Positions 27,001 through 42,000 of a stretch of 64,000 nucleotides of DNA are shown one piece after another (the first letter of the stretch is position 1; the number at the start of each line of letters is the position of its first letter). Position numbers and translations under genes: made by a program. The notes beneath the pieces were generated by a model that saw only the letters and a program-made list of their open reading frames with translations, did not search any database and was not told the origin of the DNA. Source of the stretch: Lanius collurio (taxonomy: Eukaryota; Chordata; Aves; Passeriformes; Laniidae); assembly GCA_020086605.1 (NCBI GenBank), contig JACBWW010000029.1, positions 3,289,774 through 3,353,773 on the forward strand, read 5' to 3'.

Positions 27001-30000
27001 GAATGGACTGCAGCAGAGGTATGACGCTGTCTCTTCCGCTTTCGCTGTTTCTCCAAGAGCTTTTCAGAAGCTGGGATGCAACAGAAAGACCATTCAAGGA
27101 AAATGCAGAAATAATTTCCTTGCTGCAGGTGACACCAGCAAGTTCTGCAGCCTTTCTGAGAGCTTCAGGCTGGGTCCTATACTCTTTGAGGGCCTAAGGG
27201 CTGGGGTGATACCAACCTCCAGGCACTCAGCCCTCTGCCCTGCAGCCATCAGAGAACCACCAATTCATACTGGTTTAAGCAACTTTTGCTGGGCTGCTGA
27301 ACACAGAACACCAAGCCCTTATACACACACACAGTGTCTCAGGCATATCACCAACAGTCTGCCCTGCTATCCCTGCCTTCACCTACCTTCTCCCAGGTCC
27401 TGGAAGTGGGCTGGTGAGTAGAGCTCAGAGCTGTCACTCTCTGAAGGGCCAGTACCCTACACACAAGAGAGTCAAGTCACCAGATGAAAACAGAGGCACA
27501 CATTCCTCAGCTATGCAACCTTTTGGAATGACTGCAATGCCTAATTTATCATCCAGATCATGAATTCATCAGTCCTTAAAGATTTTACAAGAAAACTTTT
27601 AGTTTGTGTGTGTGTGATAAATCACACATGTGAAAGTCTGTCTCTGGGCAGGGAGGAATGCAGAGTCTGATGTGTCTTGTGCTCATCAGCACCATTCACT
27701 GTTTCCTGTGCTCTCCCAAAAAGGCTGCTAATACTTTCTAAGGTGCTGGGAAAAGACACTCTCTTTTGAGCTTACACTTTTACAGACCTTAAGACTGAAA
27801 TACACGGGCCTCTACAATACTGTAACAGGGACAACTGTACTAAGACTGTGCCACCACACAAAGAAAGAAAAAGGAAAGAAGTGTTGTTACTCAACTTTAA
27901 GAACAGTGGCAACAAGTCTCGTGCAGGTACACAACCTGAACTAAATACAAGTTGCTTTTCTCCAAAACATGTCACTGAACATTGGGTATTCAGTGGAGAA
28001 CAGCAGCATTTTCTTTAAAAATCTGAACTAAGTATGGTATCCCTACATGTGATTCACCTCAGGCCTCCATCCTGCTTCAAGCTCTGCACTTATATGCATT
28101 CACCAGTTCACTTGGGAAGGTAACAAAGAAAATAGTGCTCAGAGGAAATCTGATGGAAAAGGACAAAGCCTTAGGTTCAAGCTAAACTGTAACATGACAG
28201 CCTCTGCGCAGAACATTTCTGCTCATACCTTCCCAGCCCCCATGCAGATGACTCCTTTTCCATATAAATCAATCAAAAAGGAGATTTTAAGCCAAAACTA
28301 CCCAATCCCCATTACAAGTGGGGAGAGGTGGGGAACAGTGAATTATTTCATCATAACACAGTAACCAGCACCTCTGGGAAGGGTGGACCTTTGCTCCTGG
28401 GCCACAGCCAATAAAAAAAACACATCCCAATGCACTGTGTCTTGTTCAGCAGGATCTGCTGTCTAGGCTTGTTTTCTATCCAGTTTTCAAAAGAGCTGGA
28501 AGGAAAGTACCTTCTTTTGGGGAGTCCACTCCTCCTTCTTTGGCATAAAGGCAGTGTCCAAGTCATTGGATTCCAAGAGCTTTTTAGTGGGCTTCCTTTG
28601 ACGCTTGCTTTCGAAGTTTCCTGCAATGGAACCCTTCACATCAGATAAACAGGGGTTTTCTTGTCTTCAATCAGATTAAGACCAGTAAGTAAGTATCAGC
28701 CAACAGTTCAAAACAATCTGCTTCACCCTGTCTTTGGGATCATAAGCTCCTAGGGCAGAGATGCCAATTACTTGCTTCTGCACAACTTCAATAAAAACAG
28801 ACCTCAGTCTGCCATGACCTTTAGGTTCACCTCAATATGTAATATAAAAATCCACCCACGGAAGAGAGGCTGTGAACTCACTGCCAGCATGCTGGCAGCA
28901 CAATTCAGATCATAATTTCCCAAACACTTTGATCTTCATAAGCCAGTCCTACCACTGACACAGCCCTGCCTACACTCCCGCACCCCTCACACCAGCATTC
29001 ATGCTGCTGTAATAAACAGGTTGAAGATCACAATCCTGGTTAAACCTACTTGAGAAAAGACACCCCAAAAAACCTAGGTGTAACCTGCACTATTTCCTAC
29101 TCAAGCTTCATGCTCGCCCTCGGGAAGCAGCAAGTTGCTAGACCTGGGCTCATTCAGACTAATTTTGGCAACAGTACAAACTTAGAACCAGGAAATGCTG
29201 ATGCTGACACTTCACAGACACAGCCTGTTCCCATCCCATCCCATTCATCCGCTGGCTTTGACAGTCCCAGCTGTGCCCTTCACCACCTCTGTAGGCAGAG
29301 CTCATCCATCACACTCCTAACCCTCAGGACAAGCTTCTGCCCACTCCACGTGCTTCAGCAAGAAGTGAGGGGAAATGAGAGGAAAGAGCTATGCAACCTC
29401 TGCAGACTGGATGTTTGCTCCCACTGCTGCAGCCTGTCCTGTTCTCCTGCACCTCCAATCTTGGGTTCACATCCTCAGCTTTTCCTCCTTTAATCCTCTC
29501 CAACTTTCCACTTCCTTATGACATCCACAAGCCTCCAGAGGCAATCCCTCTTCCTTCACATGACAGGCTAAGTGACCTCCCCCTGACCATAACTCTGCCT
29601 GCTTGGTTTATTATTTTTGAACACAAGTCCTTCAGGACAGGAACAGTGTTCCCTCCAAGTTAGCACAGCCAGAACACCAGGGCTTTAAACTCTGGATATG
29701 TCTTTAGATGCTATCAGAGAATAAACATACTGAAAGAAGACCCTGAGACTGACACTGCTGGAAAGGGAAAAGGCCCTCAGACCACACTCTTTCTACACTG
29801 TGACTTACTGAAAGCCAAGGTCCTGGCTTGCAGCTCACACAAGTCTACAAAAAATTTCTTCAGATGCTTAGAATCTCTTAAGGAGAAAGTTTTTCCTGAG
29901 GGAATTTTGTGCTACAGCTCCCTGAGCTCACTAAGACAGCAAAAGATCACTCCATGAGGAATGCAGCTTAGACTCTGTGCCTCACCCTCAGCACAGCAAT

Positions 30001-33000
30001 GTTCATCCAAAGGGGGTTACAGCAGCAAGAGACCATCAAGATAAAGGAATGTCACTGTTTGGAAGCAGGGAGAGCAAGAGCCCAGAGGAGGAGTTGTGGC
30101 CTTCATTTGGACAAAAGGGGCATTCTGTGCCAGGACCTAAAGAGGACCACCACAGCCTACAGAAAGCCAACAGTACCAGGTCACTGAACATCCTCACACC
30201 TGACCTCTCTCCCTTCTCAACACCAGTAACAGTCAGGGTGAAGGAACGCAAGAACAAACAGACCAACAGCCACTGATGTTTTCATGCTGCCCCAAGTATC
30301 ATTTTCCACTGAACTTGTGATACTTTCACTTACAAAAGCAGCATTACACAACCTCCTACACTCACCTGATTTCAGGAATCCCTCTTCTGCATCTGGAGAA
30401 GCAGAAACTTCAGACACATCTGAGGAAGACAGCACCACCTCTGGAAAATCTGAAGATCCTCCTGGAACTTTAGGGGGATCAGTGGAGTGGGATCCTAGTT
30501 CTGAGAAGGAACACTCTGCTTCAAGAACGGGAGGGGACTCTTTGGTTGAAGATGGAGTTGAAACCAAAGAACTTGGCCCTCGCTGGGTATCTCTGTCAGG
30601 ACTGCATTGTGCAGGAACGCCTCCTTCAAATTCAGACCTCGCCACAGAATTCACCTGGCATGGTGAGATATGTTGATGAAAACATTCATCCTGCATGACA
30701 CTGCACACAGCAAGAACACTCAGCCACCAAGAACACAAACACACAGAGACCAGAGCCCCACAAAGAGCACACTGGCCTTCACCAACCTTTTGCAATTGCT
30801 CCTGGCCCTTCTTTGATTTTTTCTTGGGTGCAAACAAGTGATCATATTCTTCTGCATATTCCAGAAGCCGTTTACTCGGCTTTCTAAGGCGCTTCCTCTC
30901 TGAATGTGCTAAGAAAAAGGAAAGCAGCTTCAAGACTGTGTTTCTGAGATGATCACAAGACAAACTGTCCTCATCACCGGTGGACAATAGTTGTTCCTGC
31001 CTTCTCTTCCAGAGGTTCCATGTGGGAAGAGCTGATAATTCTTTCTGAGACAGCCTTAAAATTTTTGAGTTTCCTATTTTCCAAAATCCCAACTTAGCAG
31101 GGGGAACTTCTAAGGACTTTAAGCAGTTCAGATAAGAAATCAAAACACATTAAACTGAGAGGCTCCTGAAATTTCACCCAACATGTCCCTCCGAGCTACA
31201 TCTAATTTTCCTGCAGTACTTTTACCAGAACCAAAGGCCATCAGCAACTCAGGACTCTTTTGCTGTTTACCCAACCTCTTTTGATTTTAGTGCAGGGGCA
31301 CGGGAAAAAAGTGTTTTCCCGTAATACATTTCAGTCTCTAGTTTCACTAGAAACATATAAGCTTAATTCCTTCCCTTCCCCTCCTCCCTGGCATTTTTTT
31401 AATGTGCTCAAAATTCCCCATTTGCTACTGCAAGCCCATTTATTGCTTTGTTTGTTCCACAATGAGATCAGGGAGCCGGTGACTGTGACACTTCTTGTGT
31501 TTGCACAATGTGGTACCATTGCAAGGTAAAAGGTGTTTCCTCACCACAACCCTAACCACCCATTACATCACCTCAACACACCAACACATAGGCAAGCTCC
31601 AAAAAACTGAACACTCACACTCTATAACATCTCTTCTGAGCGAGCTGCAAAAGCAAGGTGATGCACATTCATGTCTTTTTCTCACTTCCCAGAACACCTC
31701 TGACTTTTCTCCTTTTTTAGCTCTCAAAATCATTAAGTAATACTGCCCAAAGATTTCTTCTAGTCATGAAAACACCTGTGGTCTCTTGGAAGTTTTGGAA
31801 CAAACAGTAAATACTCTCTTTGCTTCATTTCATTTGAGGAGGTGGCTTTTTCTTCTTTAAAACAGAAGCAATTTATAACAAAGCATTTCAATGCAACGTT
31901 TCAGAACAGGGATGTTGGACAAGACTGCTACATTTTATTGTGGCTTTGTGGTTAAACAAGCATGAAAATGTTAAACTTGGCCAAAAGAGAAGAAAGAAAC
32001 AACTTTCTCAAACACAGCTATTTTCAGCCTCTATTAACACTCTGTGCAGGTGTCTGAGTGAAACACACATTTCAGCACATAAGCAGTTATGGGATGAGTA
32101 TCCTCAACAGGCAACTATTTAGAGCCCCAAAGACTTTCAGAAGAGTACACAGCACTGTGCCAGAAGGTCTGGCTTAACTGCTTTTTGTTCCCAAAGGCAA
32201 TCTTGTACAAGAATCCCAAATGCAGTCTGATTGGCAATGGCAAATCCCATACCTGATGAAACTATTATTTATAAAATTGGTTTACATCAGCCAATTTCAC
32301 CAATCTTCACTTTTGCCTTATTTGCTCTAATTCACTGTACAAGGTTTGTAGCAAAATTATGCCCAATGATGACATTTAACTATAAAGACTTTATGTAGTT
32401 TGAGCTTAGTGGAAATGGCACAGTTGTGACTGCAATCTGTTGTGATCTTTACACTGAAACTCTGCCTGCTGTAGGCAAGGATGGGTCACATCTTCTCAAA
32501 GCACTGCAGTCAGCCCAGCTTCAAGCATCAGTTTCTTTACTTTCTAGGCCTTGACCAACATAAAAGAATGGTCTTTTCATAGCATTAGAGGTTTACTCAG
32601 TCCCACCACCACTGGGGATGTTACAGCAGCCCTGACAGCAGCTCTGGTGCCTCCCCATGGCACATCTGTACAAAAGGAGGTGGGTGTGCACAGAACTCAT
32701 GTGCTATATAGGGCAGGGGAATTAGTTTACACTGCAGCTGCTGATCTGGCACTTTTGCCAGCAAACCCAGGCCCTGGCTGCTGCTGCAGCATCCCTGTGT
32801 GCAGCACCAGGACCATGCACACTCCTCTCCACTATGGCCACCTCGCCCGGAGCCTGCTGCCTTCCTCTGCCACTACCCTCCTAACTTTACTGCCTCTCAG
32901 CACCTCCTCTTCCTAGCTCTCTCTGCAGACTTTTATCTTCACCTCACACAGCATCATTGCAGCGATGCTTCTCCTGCCAAACCACCATGAAGCCTTAAGA

Positions 33001-36000
33001 ACCTGTCTGGATCTCAGTGTGGAGGAGGAACCTGCAGCATAGCCCAGAATGTGCATCCTCTCACGTGCTCCATAGAGACTTCAGTCCTCAAAAACACACA
33101 GACCCAGCCAGAGGAGTCAGTGAATGATTAAGCTGGTCATGACTTAAAACCAGAACTTTTACCCCATGTGTTACATCCTATAGGCTTGTTTCTGTGCCTG
33201 CTGCAACTTGCCTTGGGCAGGTCCCACAACCACCAAGCCAGGAACTGCCTTTGCCACAACTGAAACAGAGCTGCATGCAGCCTCTAGCAACCACAAAAAG
33301 CAAAATACAAGCATCAAAATGTGCACTGAGGGAACACATAGGTGACAGAATGCACGCAGGCTCAAAATTCTGATGAGCTGTATTATTTGACAGTATCATA
33401 ATTAGATTAATTTAGTTTGGTGATACCTATGCAAAAACTTAATTTTATTGTTTTTATTAAGGTGTGTTTCCCCAGATTCCCTGCAGAAGCCTGAGGATGG
33501 TACACACTGAATATGGTTCTGTTGGCCCTATTCCTTCCACACACACCCTTTTATTTCCTCCTTTGGCTTTAACCAAATGTCCCCATCTGTGGGAGAGGCA
33601 GGGCTCCCTGGCCTTTTGGTCCTCAGAAGCCTTCTCCCTCCTAGGTGATTTCCCTTCCAATGCTGCTGCCTTACTTCTGTCTGCCATATTCCAGACCCAC
33701 CTCCAGCTCAGCAGCTTCCTTCTCTTCTGTTCTCTTTCACCCAGCAGGCAGCCACACCAGAACTGTAAATTAGGATATCTGTGGGGCTCCACAATTTATT
33801 ATGAGCAGCTAATAAAATTCCACACTAAAACCCAAAAAACTCCCAACACATTGTCTTGAGCAAATCCTACAGAACAAACCAAAGAAACTACGTCAAACAG
33901 CACTACAAAAGATAAAAAACAGAGTAGACACTGAGGCTCAGTTTCCTGGAACTTTCTAGCACTGACCTATCCCCCTAACACAAAGCTTGTGGCTCTAAGG
34001 AACACATTATGGAGGTGCAAGTTAAAAAAAAAAATCCCAGGCTCAGAAGGATCCTGATTTTACCTTTCACTGTGGAAGATTTTTAATGTGTGTAAAATTT
34101 TCTGACCAATAACCTGAGTACAAGCTCATAATTACTCTGCCTCCTCTGTTCTCCATGCTTACAGAGAACTCAAACCAAGGTCCCACACTTTCTTCTGCTC
34201 AGACGTAGACATCTTCTCATTGTCCAACAGCCACAAGTTCTGTAACTTATCCTTTAAATGAAAAAGTGTAAAATGTATACAAATACACACTCTGGCGCAA
34301 GTCCAGCTCCCTTACCTTGTGCAGAGAATTCAGACTGGGGAGCAAAGTTGCCAAGCTCTGTTTCTGAGTCCATCACACTGGTGTTTGGCTTACCACATAC
34401 ATTCAAACGTTTATCAACTAAGTCTAAACGATTCTCAAAGTCCTGAACTGCCAGGTCTCCCTCAAGCACCTTTGAATGAGGGGAATGCCTACGTCCCAAG
34501 CACTCATTTCCCTTCAGTGAAAAGCCAGGAGAATTCAGGCCAAAGGCACTCTCCAAGTTTCCTTGTTCCCTAGATCTACTGATGTGCTTATTAGATCTAG
34601 CACTGCTTTGGTTAAAACGCTGCCATCGCTTTTTGGGTGCTACGTGATTTATATCATTAGACTCATCACCAAGAGAGCTCTCACTATTTGCCTCTGAATC
34701 CAAGTCTGGACTCTCCCCATTTGCAGCAGAATTGCAGCTCTCATTATTTCTACCAGCTTCAGGTCTCCTTCCAATACGACCTAAATTGTCATCAGATAAA
34801 CAGGCAGACTCTTCATCAGTTGAATGCTCTGTTAAATCAATAGACTCTTTCCTCTCAGTATCTTCTGCCTCATTCCCTAGAGGACTGGTAACCGAACCGT
34901 GCACACGGAATGCATGTTCTCCTGAATCTCTGGGTAACCGACTTAGCAACTTACTTGGCCCTCCTGGTTTTAAGTCCTTTCTGTTTGAAACTGTTTTATC
35001 TCCAAGCTTTGATGACTGCTTAGATTTTGAACAGTTGCGTTTGGAGATGCAATTTGTGCCATTTGTCCCAGAAACAGCAGCACTCGCAGGCTCCCTTTTA
35101 CCAGTACCAATCCCTGTCAACTTGGTTGGAGGATTGCGAGAAAATGAGGAGTTGCTTAGAGCGGAGTTTGGAGTTACTGTTTCTTGGACACAATCTCCAT
35201 TTTTTTCTATTTTATATGGGGGACCTACAATAGATAAAGACTTGAGACCACTCGCAGAATTGCTTCCAGAACCATCACCTGTGCTGGTATTTCGAAATGG
35301 GACTATATTTTGACCAGTCATCAGTTGCTGCTCTTTTGTCTTACTGTCATGCATATCCTTCAACATCATTAACAAGGTGCTGAATTTGTAATCTGGTTCA
35401 ATAGGCAAACGACCATGACCAGAGGCAGAAGAGAAAAGTAAAGGTACTGTGGCCTTTGGAGTGCCAGAGTCACTGGCATCCTCATTCCTGGACCGATAGG
35501 ACAGTTCCTTTAGCTCTGACAGAACGTGCTTCACCACGGCTGTTTCGATTTCAGCAGAATCCCTGGGTTTCTCATGCATGTTGTTTAACAGTTTCTGACC
35601 ATCAACTTTTCCACTTCTCTGAAGAGAATCTCTCTGAAGGCCAGAGAAACCTTTGGTATCTGAAGAGCAGCGATTCACACCACCCTCCTCTTTTGCAAGA
35701 GGAGGCTCCAACCCAGCAACCTTTTCTTTATGTTTACATTTTATACTCCTGATTCGGGGTAATTTCATGCTTTTCGGTTTCAAGATCACTTGATTTGTAA
35801 CAGCAGGCCAGGAGCTGTCCTTGGAAACGCTTTGGGGGGTAGTGTGCTTGTTTGCTAGGGAAAGATTGTCATTTCTCACATCTGAAGAGCACTCAAGAGG
35901 TGTCAATGACATCTCAGCATCAGAGAAACCTACTTCAAGCTCCCCATCCACAAATTCAGCATCAAGTCTGTTGGTTGCTGAACCTCCCAGAGGTTTGCGA

Positions 36001-39000
36001 TCTCTGTATGACTTCTTCCTGGCCCTTCTGCTGCTCTTCTGAGAAAGATACATGGAAAGCTTAATGTTTCCACTTGACGTCATAGGAAATTCCTTCTCCA
36101 CTTTATCTGAAGAATCACTAACTTCAAGAGCACTAGAGGCTCTCTCTGAACTTTGGTCCATGGTATCTACATCACTGTTCCCACCATCAGAGAGGGAAGA
36201 GGATGAATCTGATTCAGTTTGTTTTTTCTCAACACCAGCATCGGATGCAGAATAGTGTATTTGTAACTTGGAACTGCACAAAATGCCCAGGGAGCTCTTC
36301 TCTCTCTCAAAAGATGGGCTGGAAAACAAATCCCCTTGGAGGGTGTTTTTCAGAGCATCACTTTTACGATTCTCATAGTCCGGTTTCAAAGGTGTCTTGT
36401 TTTCAAAACGTCTTTCCCCAAAGGAGGAAAGCAAATGGTTTTCCCTGGAGCTACTGGATGCTGTCAGGCTGTTGGCAATCCGGCGAAGCTCGTGAGACGC
36501 ATGTTTCTCTGGTAGGTCCCCAACAATCACGTTTCTAACTACGCTCTCTGGTGTTTTGTCTTTGATTTCTCCCCTTGATGCTTCCTCTCTTGCACCACTC
36601 TTTTTTACTCTAGTCCTTTTTCTGCTTTCAGAGATTTTTTTCACGTGTGGCTTGATGTGCAATTTTCCTTTTTCACTGGCCGTGTGTCTGGAATCAAAGG
36701 CCAAGGATTTAAAGCAGCCATTCAGTTGCGTGTCCCTTTCTGCTCCAGGGCCATTGGTGTAATATTCCAACTGCACGTCTTTCTCGCTGTCCGGCTCGCT
36801 GGAGTTCTGGCTGCACTTCTGATCCTCTGGCCCTCCAAGAAGAATGTCTTCTGCCTGTCCAACACTGACTTCCCATTTAGCCATAAATCTTTGAGGAACC
36901 TTAAAGGTTGGAGACAAAAAAAGAGAAAGACAAAATTTGAGTAGGTAACCAACAAGATAAAAGCAAGGAGCACAAGGCACACAACACAGTGACATTCCTG
37001 CATTTTGCATCTTTAAGGCAATCACCCGGATTCTCTGAGACTGTGTCTGGCAGACACAGGAAGTACTGCTCCTGGGTAAGCACCCTGCATTCCAGCTGAG
37101 CCCTGCGCATTCCCAGAACAGTAAAAAGGTCCCTGGCAAGTACAGGTCTCTGAGGCACCAGATGTCTTGGCATCCCAACACATCCTGAACACAACAGCCT
37201 GTAAAGGGCAATGCATATGGTATGGATCCCTGGCACAGAAATGCAAAGCTACAGCCAACAAGCCTCTCAAGGCAAATGTAGCATTGTTTTCCTCAAAACA
37301 TCTGAGCAGACCTGTTTGTTGTGCTCATTGTTGATTCTTCCTGCATCCCTTGAATTCAGAGCAGATCTGCCCTCTCCATCAACTCACCTTGGGACAAACA
37401 TGAGATTTGCACACATTTAAGATGTGCTCTATCAAGTTCACAATGTCCATTCCTGAGAAGTCTCCCAGTTTAACTCTGTACCTTTAGAACAAACAGAAAG
37501 CTCTCTGCATACTTACCAGGAACCTCTGCTAATACTCAAAATCAACAAGGAACTTGTACCTTATCTGCATGTGTAGTTTTTGGCTGCACAATAGCGAATC
37601 AAAGACTTCACAACTGCTCCTAAAACCAAAATCAATTCCAAGGCAGGAAGAACAACTCACATTGCTGACACTTTTCTTTTGAAGAAAAACTCAAACCAAC
37701 AAAGTCTCATCTCAGAAAACTCAAGAGGTTTTATGAAGCCTGATAGCAATCCAGCCAAATACTCTCAGCTTTGCATCAATTTTGGCTTCCAGGGGGGCAA
37801 ACCTGGACATTTATGTGAGCAACAAACATTTGATTCCCTCTACTGCAGGCATGCTGGCACTCCATTTACATGTAGAATGAGATTGCAGCCACGCAGCACT
37901 TCTAGGATCAGAGAAGTTACTTGGGAGTATGTCACTAGTTGTTGGAGGGCTAGGAGCACAAGGAGAGAAGTCCTTAAAGAAGATACTGAACATGCCCTTG
38001 GAAAAGGAAAACCAGATGAGGCCACTGCCCCCAGGGACTCACGTCTGCAAGAGCACATTCAATCTGATGGTTCTGTACTAACACAGGTTATAAAGCTTTA
38101 TAGTAAGAGAAAAAGAAAAGCCAGGTACCATTGCCTAGTGTAACTATTTGCTCTCTTACAGTAACACAGTAGCCTCTGTAGTTCTTCACTTCAGCAATTC
38201 TAACGAGTTAATTTCTGCAGTCACCTTCCTAAAGACATAGACCAGACCCCTGTGTCACATTACATTAACTCGCTACAACTGCTCAGGGCTGTTATGTTTG
38301 GAAACGGAGACGGTGCGATGAGCCACAAAACTCATTCCCACAGGCTCACTGACAAAGCATTTTCCAAGTCAAATTATAAGTCCTAACAGGTTTCTATGAA
38401 GAGAATTACTGAAGCAGTGCTAAAAACCCCACTGCATTATCTCAGCCAGTGATCTAGTGAAGCGTGCAACTCCACCTCTGATTCAGATCAGCCAAAGGAG
38501 GATGCCAGAGAGCACAGAAGTTTTTTAGCAGTGCTGCAATCCACATCAGGGGAGGGCTGTGCTGCTGAACAGATCCCATACCAACAGAGCCCGGATTCCT
38601 CTGCCTTCCAGAGCTGTCCAGGGCAATAGAAGCAGCAGGCCACACCCCAGCATAGAAGAGAGCCTGGAAACTCCTGGCAGTTTACAAACTATGCTGCTGT
38701 AAGGATGCAAAGAATCCCTTCCCTGGCTGCCTTGCTGCAGTCAGTCTCAAAGAAGCTGTCAAAGTACAATTCCAGGCATAAAGGAGTATTTTGTACTGTG
38801 CAGAATCAAAGAAATAAAAACATATTACAGAAAACAGATCTTTCACCTTATGTTTGTAGCCTTTTTCCTTTTGCTTTCCTCTTTTCCGGAGAACAGGCAG
38901 CTCTTCAAACTGATGTCTCCCTTCAAAGAGGACAATAGCTTTCCCAGCAACCCAGGTCTTCTCTGAAGGTTCTCCTAAGGCATCCACATAGTACTCTCGG

Positions 39001-42000
39001 TATGGTCTCTGATTGGAAACTATTTTGAGAAATTTAACAGAATTAGCCCCTTGTATGTAACAGAATAAAGACACAAATAGAGACACAGAAAGAGGTAACA
39101 ATTTGACAAGTAATTTTCTATTACATTTTGCTTAACAACATTCCCATATAAATGCCAGTTCTGGGGATTTCTACTCAGAACTAAGGGAGACCCCTTTGAT
39201 TGCTGCTGTCTATATTCTACATTGCTACTTTCTCCAAGTTGTTTGGGCTTTTTTTCTTACAAACAATTGATTAACAGGCCTATGATTGGTCATCTCCCTA
39301 CAGCAAAGATTGTTTGCAAAAAAAAAAAAAAAAAGCAAAAATATCTAAATATTTTTTTTCCTTGAAAGACACAACAAACCAGGCAGAACATTTATTTTCT
39401 GCTACTCCCTGATTAATGATTAAACAGTACAGAGCACTTGACCGTTGGGAAAACACAACGGTGCTGGTAACACCCAGAACTGACATCCTTCTGGACAGGA
39501 TTTACTCACACAGGTTGAGCCTCCCCCATCACAATATATCCCATCTTGTTCAATATTTTAATACCAAACAAAGCCTTATTTAGATCAGAAAACATTAACA
39601 GCAGCATTTAAGCCAACACATGCACACACACTGAAAAGATTAGGTGCAACATGACACAACATTTGTTGCAATGAGTCTCTCCATACTTCAGGCAAGGAGG
39701 TGCAGAGAAAGAGAAGAAACTCCATCATAAAGGCACATTCAAAGGTTCTTTTAAGGTACTTTCTGTGAAGTAATGCTGAACATATGGTACAAATAAGAAC
39801 TGAATCAGTACTGGGTGTGCTGGTAAAAAAGGACAGGTGACAAGCATTATAGCAGAGCAAACTAGACTTGAAAACAAGGGATATAAACTTCTCCCTGCAC
39901 TTTGCTGCAATGTATTAACCTTCTCCTGGAAACACCTTCTCTGAACAGGCAGATTACACTTCCATCCCATTTGGTTTGTGCTGCCTCTTCCAGGGTGCCA
40001 GCACTGTGTGGCAGCCTGCCCTTAAGTGATGCTGAAATTGAGATTCTAACCAAGACCACTGAGACGATGACAAACAACGACCAGAACTACATCAAACCAA
40101 GTGCAAAGATGACAGGCTTCATCCATCCCATTCACAGTTCTGGGGCTCAAGCTACTGAGCTTACACCTTCCAGATCCAAAAACCTCCCAAGTCAAGAGCT
40201 TGCTGAGAAAAGGTAAACTGCCTTAACTAAACACCATTCCTCAAATCCAAGAGAAGAGGTTTCAGCACAAGTGATGAGGTTGAAGTGACCTGCCTTGTTT
40301 TGAAGGGCTCGTTCCCTTGGCAACAGGAGAGCCAAGGCAGGAGGGCTGTGCTTCCTACCATGCACACAGAGCCCAGCAGCTCTTCCTGCCCAAAAGTACC
40401 AGAGTTCAGATCCACCTGCTTAGCCACCCATTGGGAAGGGGAGACAAGCAGATTACATACAGCCACAACTGAAAATACAGTTTTTCCCTGAGCTCCACTG
40501 GTTTGAACACAGATAAAACAATGATGGGAGAGTCGTTCATGTGGCTGGAGATCAGGCCTTCCTGGACTTTGCTAACAGAACATTTCCTCCCTGCAGAATT
40601 CCTTTTTTAGAAATCCTCATGCACAGGCTGAGAGGGGAATACTGGACAGCTATATACACTAAATCCTGTCCAAAATTTCATGAGGAGGGATGTAGGCGGA
40701 GAATATATGTCAGCATATCTTCTGGAAACATCTCTGACAGGAATCTGAGAGCTGGAAAGAGACTATTTAAAACAGCACATTGAGGATTCTCTAGAACCAG
40801 GATAAATGCCTCCCAAAGGATGAAGGGGGAGGTGAAGAAAGAAGACTTCAGCAACCAGGCTTGGGGATGATGTGAGCACCGTGTATGAAAAGCTACTTCA
40901 TGTCTCTAGAAAAAAGAGCAGTGTCTCTGAGCTGATGGCCACTCAAAAAGAACTCCACTTGTGCCCAGCACTTGTTGTGCTTAGGCCGGCAAGGGCCACA
41001 AAACCTGCAGAGAAATACAGTAGTGAGTGGCAATCTCATCAGTCTAGAGCTGCCAGTGGCAGAGGACACCAGTTCAAGGGGGTTCCACCTGCCCACATAA
41101 AAAAAAAGAATCAGAAAGGGAAACCAGGAACAAATAAGTCTTTCTGTTTGAGGCAGTCTCCCCATGGCATCTGGTATGATCCTAAAAGCAAACAATTCAT
41201 CATTTCCCTTCTGTTCTCTGCATCACTCACCTACCTCTGTCTTGATCTTTTAAGACTCTCTTTCTCCCTTCCTGGCTCTGTCCTGTGGTCAAGCACACAT
41301 AGCTCTGTCATATTTGCCCATCTCTCCTCCTCACACTCAGCTCGCTCACATTACACTCTAAACATTCACATATGTGGCTCCATCTCTACATTTTCCCAGA
41401 ATTTCCCTATCAACACCCCCTTTCATTCTTGTGCCAAACAAGATCCAAAATTTTCATTTCCATGCACATGCTCCCATCACACCTTCAAGCATTTAGCAGC
41501 TACCCTCTAGTGTGCACTACCCCACACTCCACTTCTCAGCCTCTCCTGCCTCCCATTCTCCAAGAACAACTCTCTGTGTCCTCACACACTCCAATCCTCC
41601 CAGCTCTGCTTCCTCACCTAGTTGCACCTCTCTGATTCATCTCCATTTCCTCTGTATCACATTTTTAAGAGGCTGCTCTTTCTTCTGCACTGCTCTGAGC
41701 TTAGCCCAGCTACTCATCCTTCCAACATTCTGGGAAGAAAAGCCTAAGTGTCCAACCTTATTGTCTCTGCCAATTCACCACCCCCAGCCCCGTCCCTCAT
41801 TTAGCTCTACTTTATGGATCCAGGTCGTATTTTCCACAGCAGAATCTATTTCTTCACACCTTTCAAGGGCCAGAAATGCTTTTTAAATTAATTAAAAACT
41901 GCAGCATCCCACCATACACAACACCTCTGCTTTGTGGTCTGAGTAGATACAGTACCTTTCATTTTTGAGTGACAGTCCAGCACTGGGTCATGACAAATTG

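Noticed and set aside
27611..27628. Short palindrome TGTGTGAT-AA-ATCACACA
   Set aside because: Arms of only 8 bp at the edge of a GT run; expected from low complexity.
36900..37211. N-terminal extension of the exon 5 frame
   Set aside because: Lies before the acceptor CCTTTAAG and does not resemble NSD1; chance open frame.
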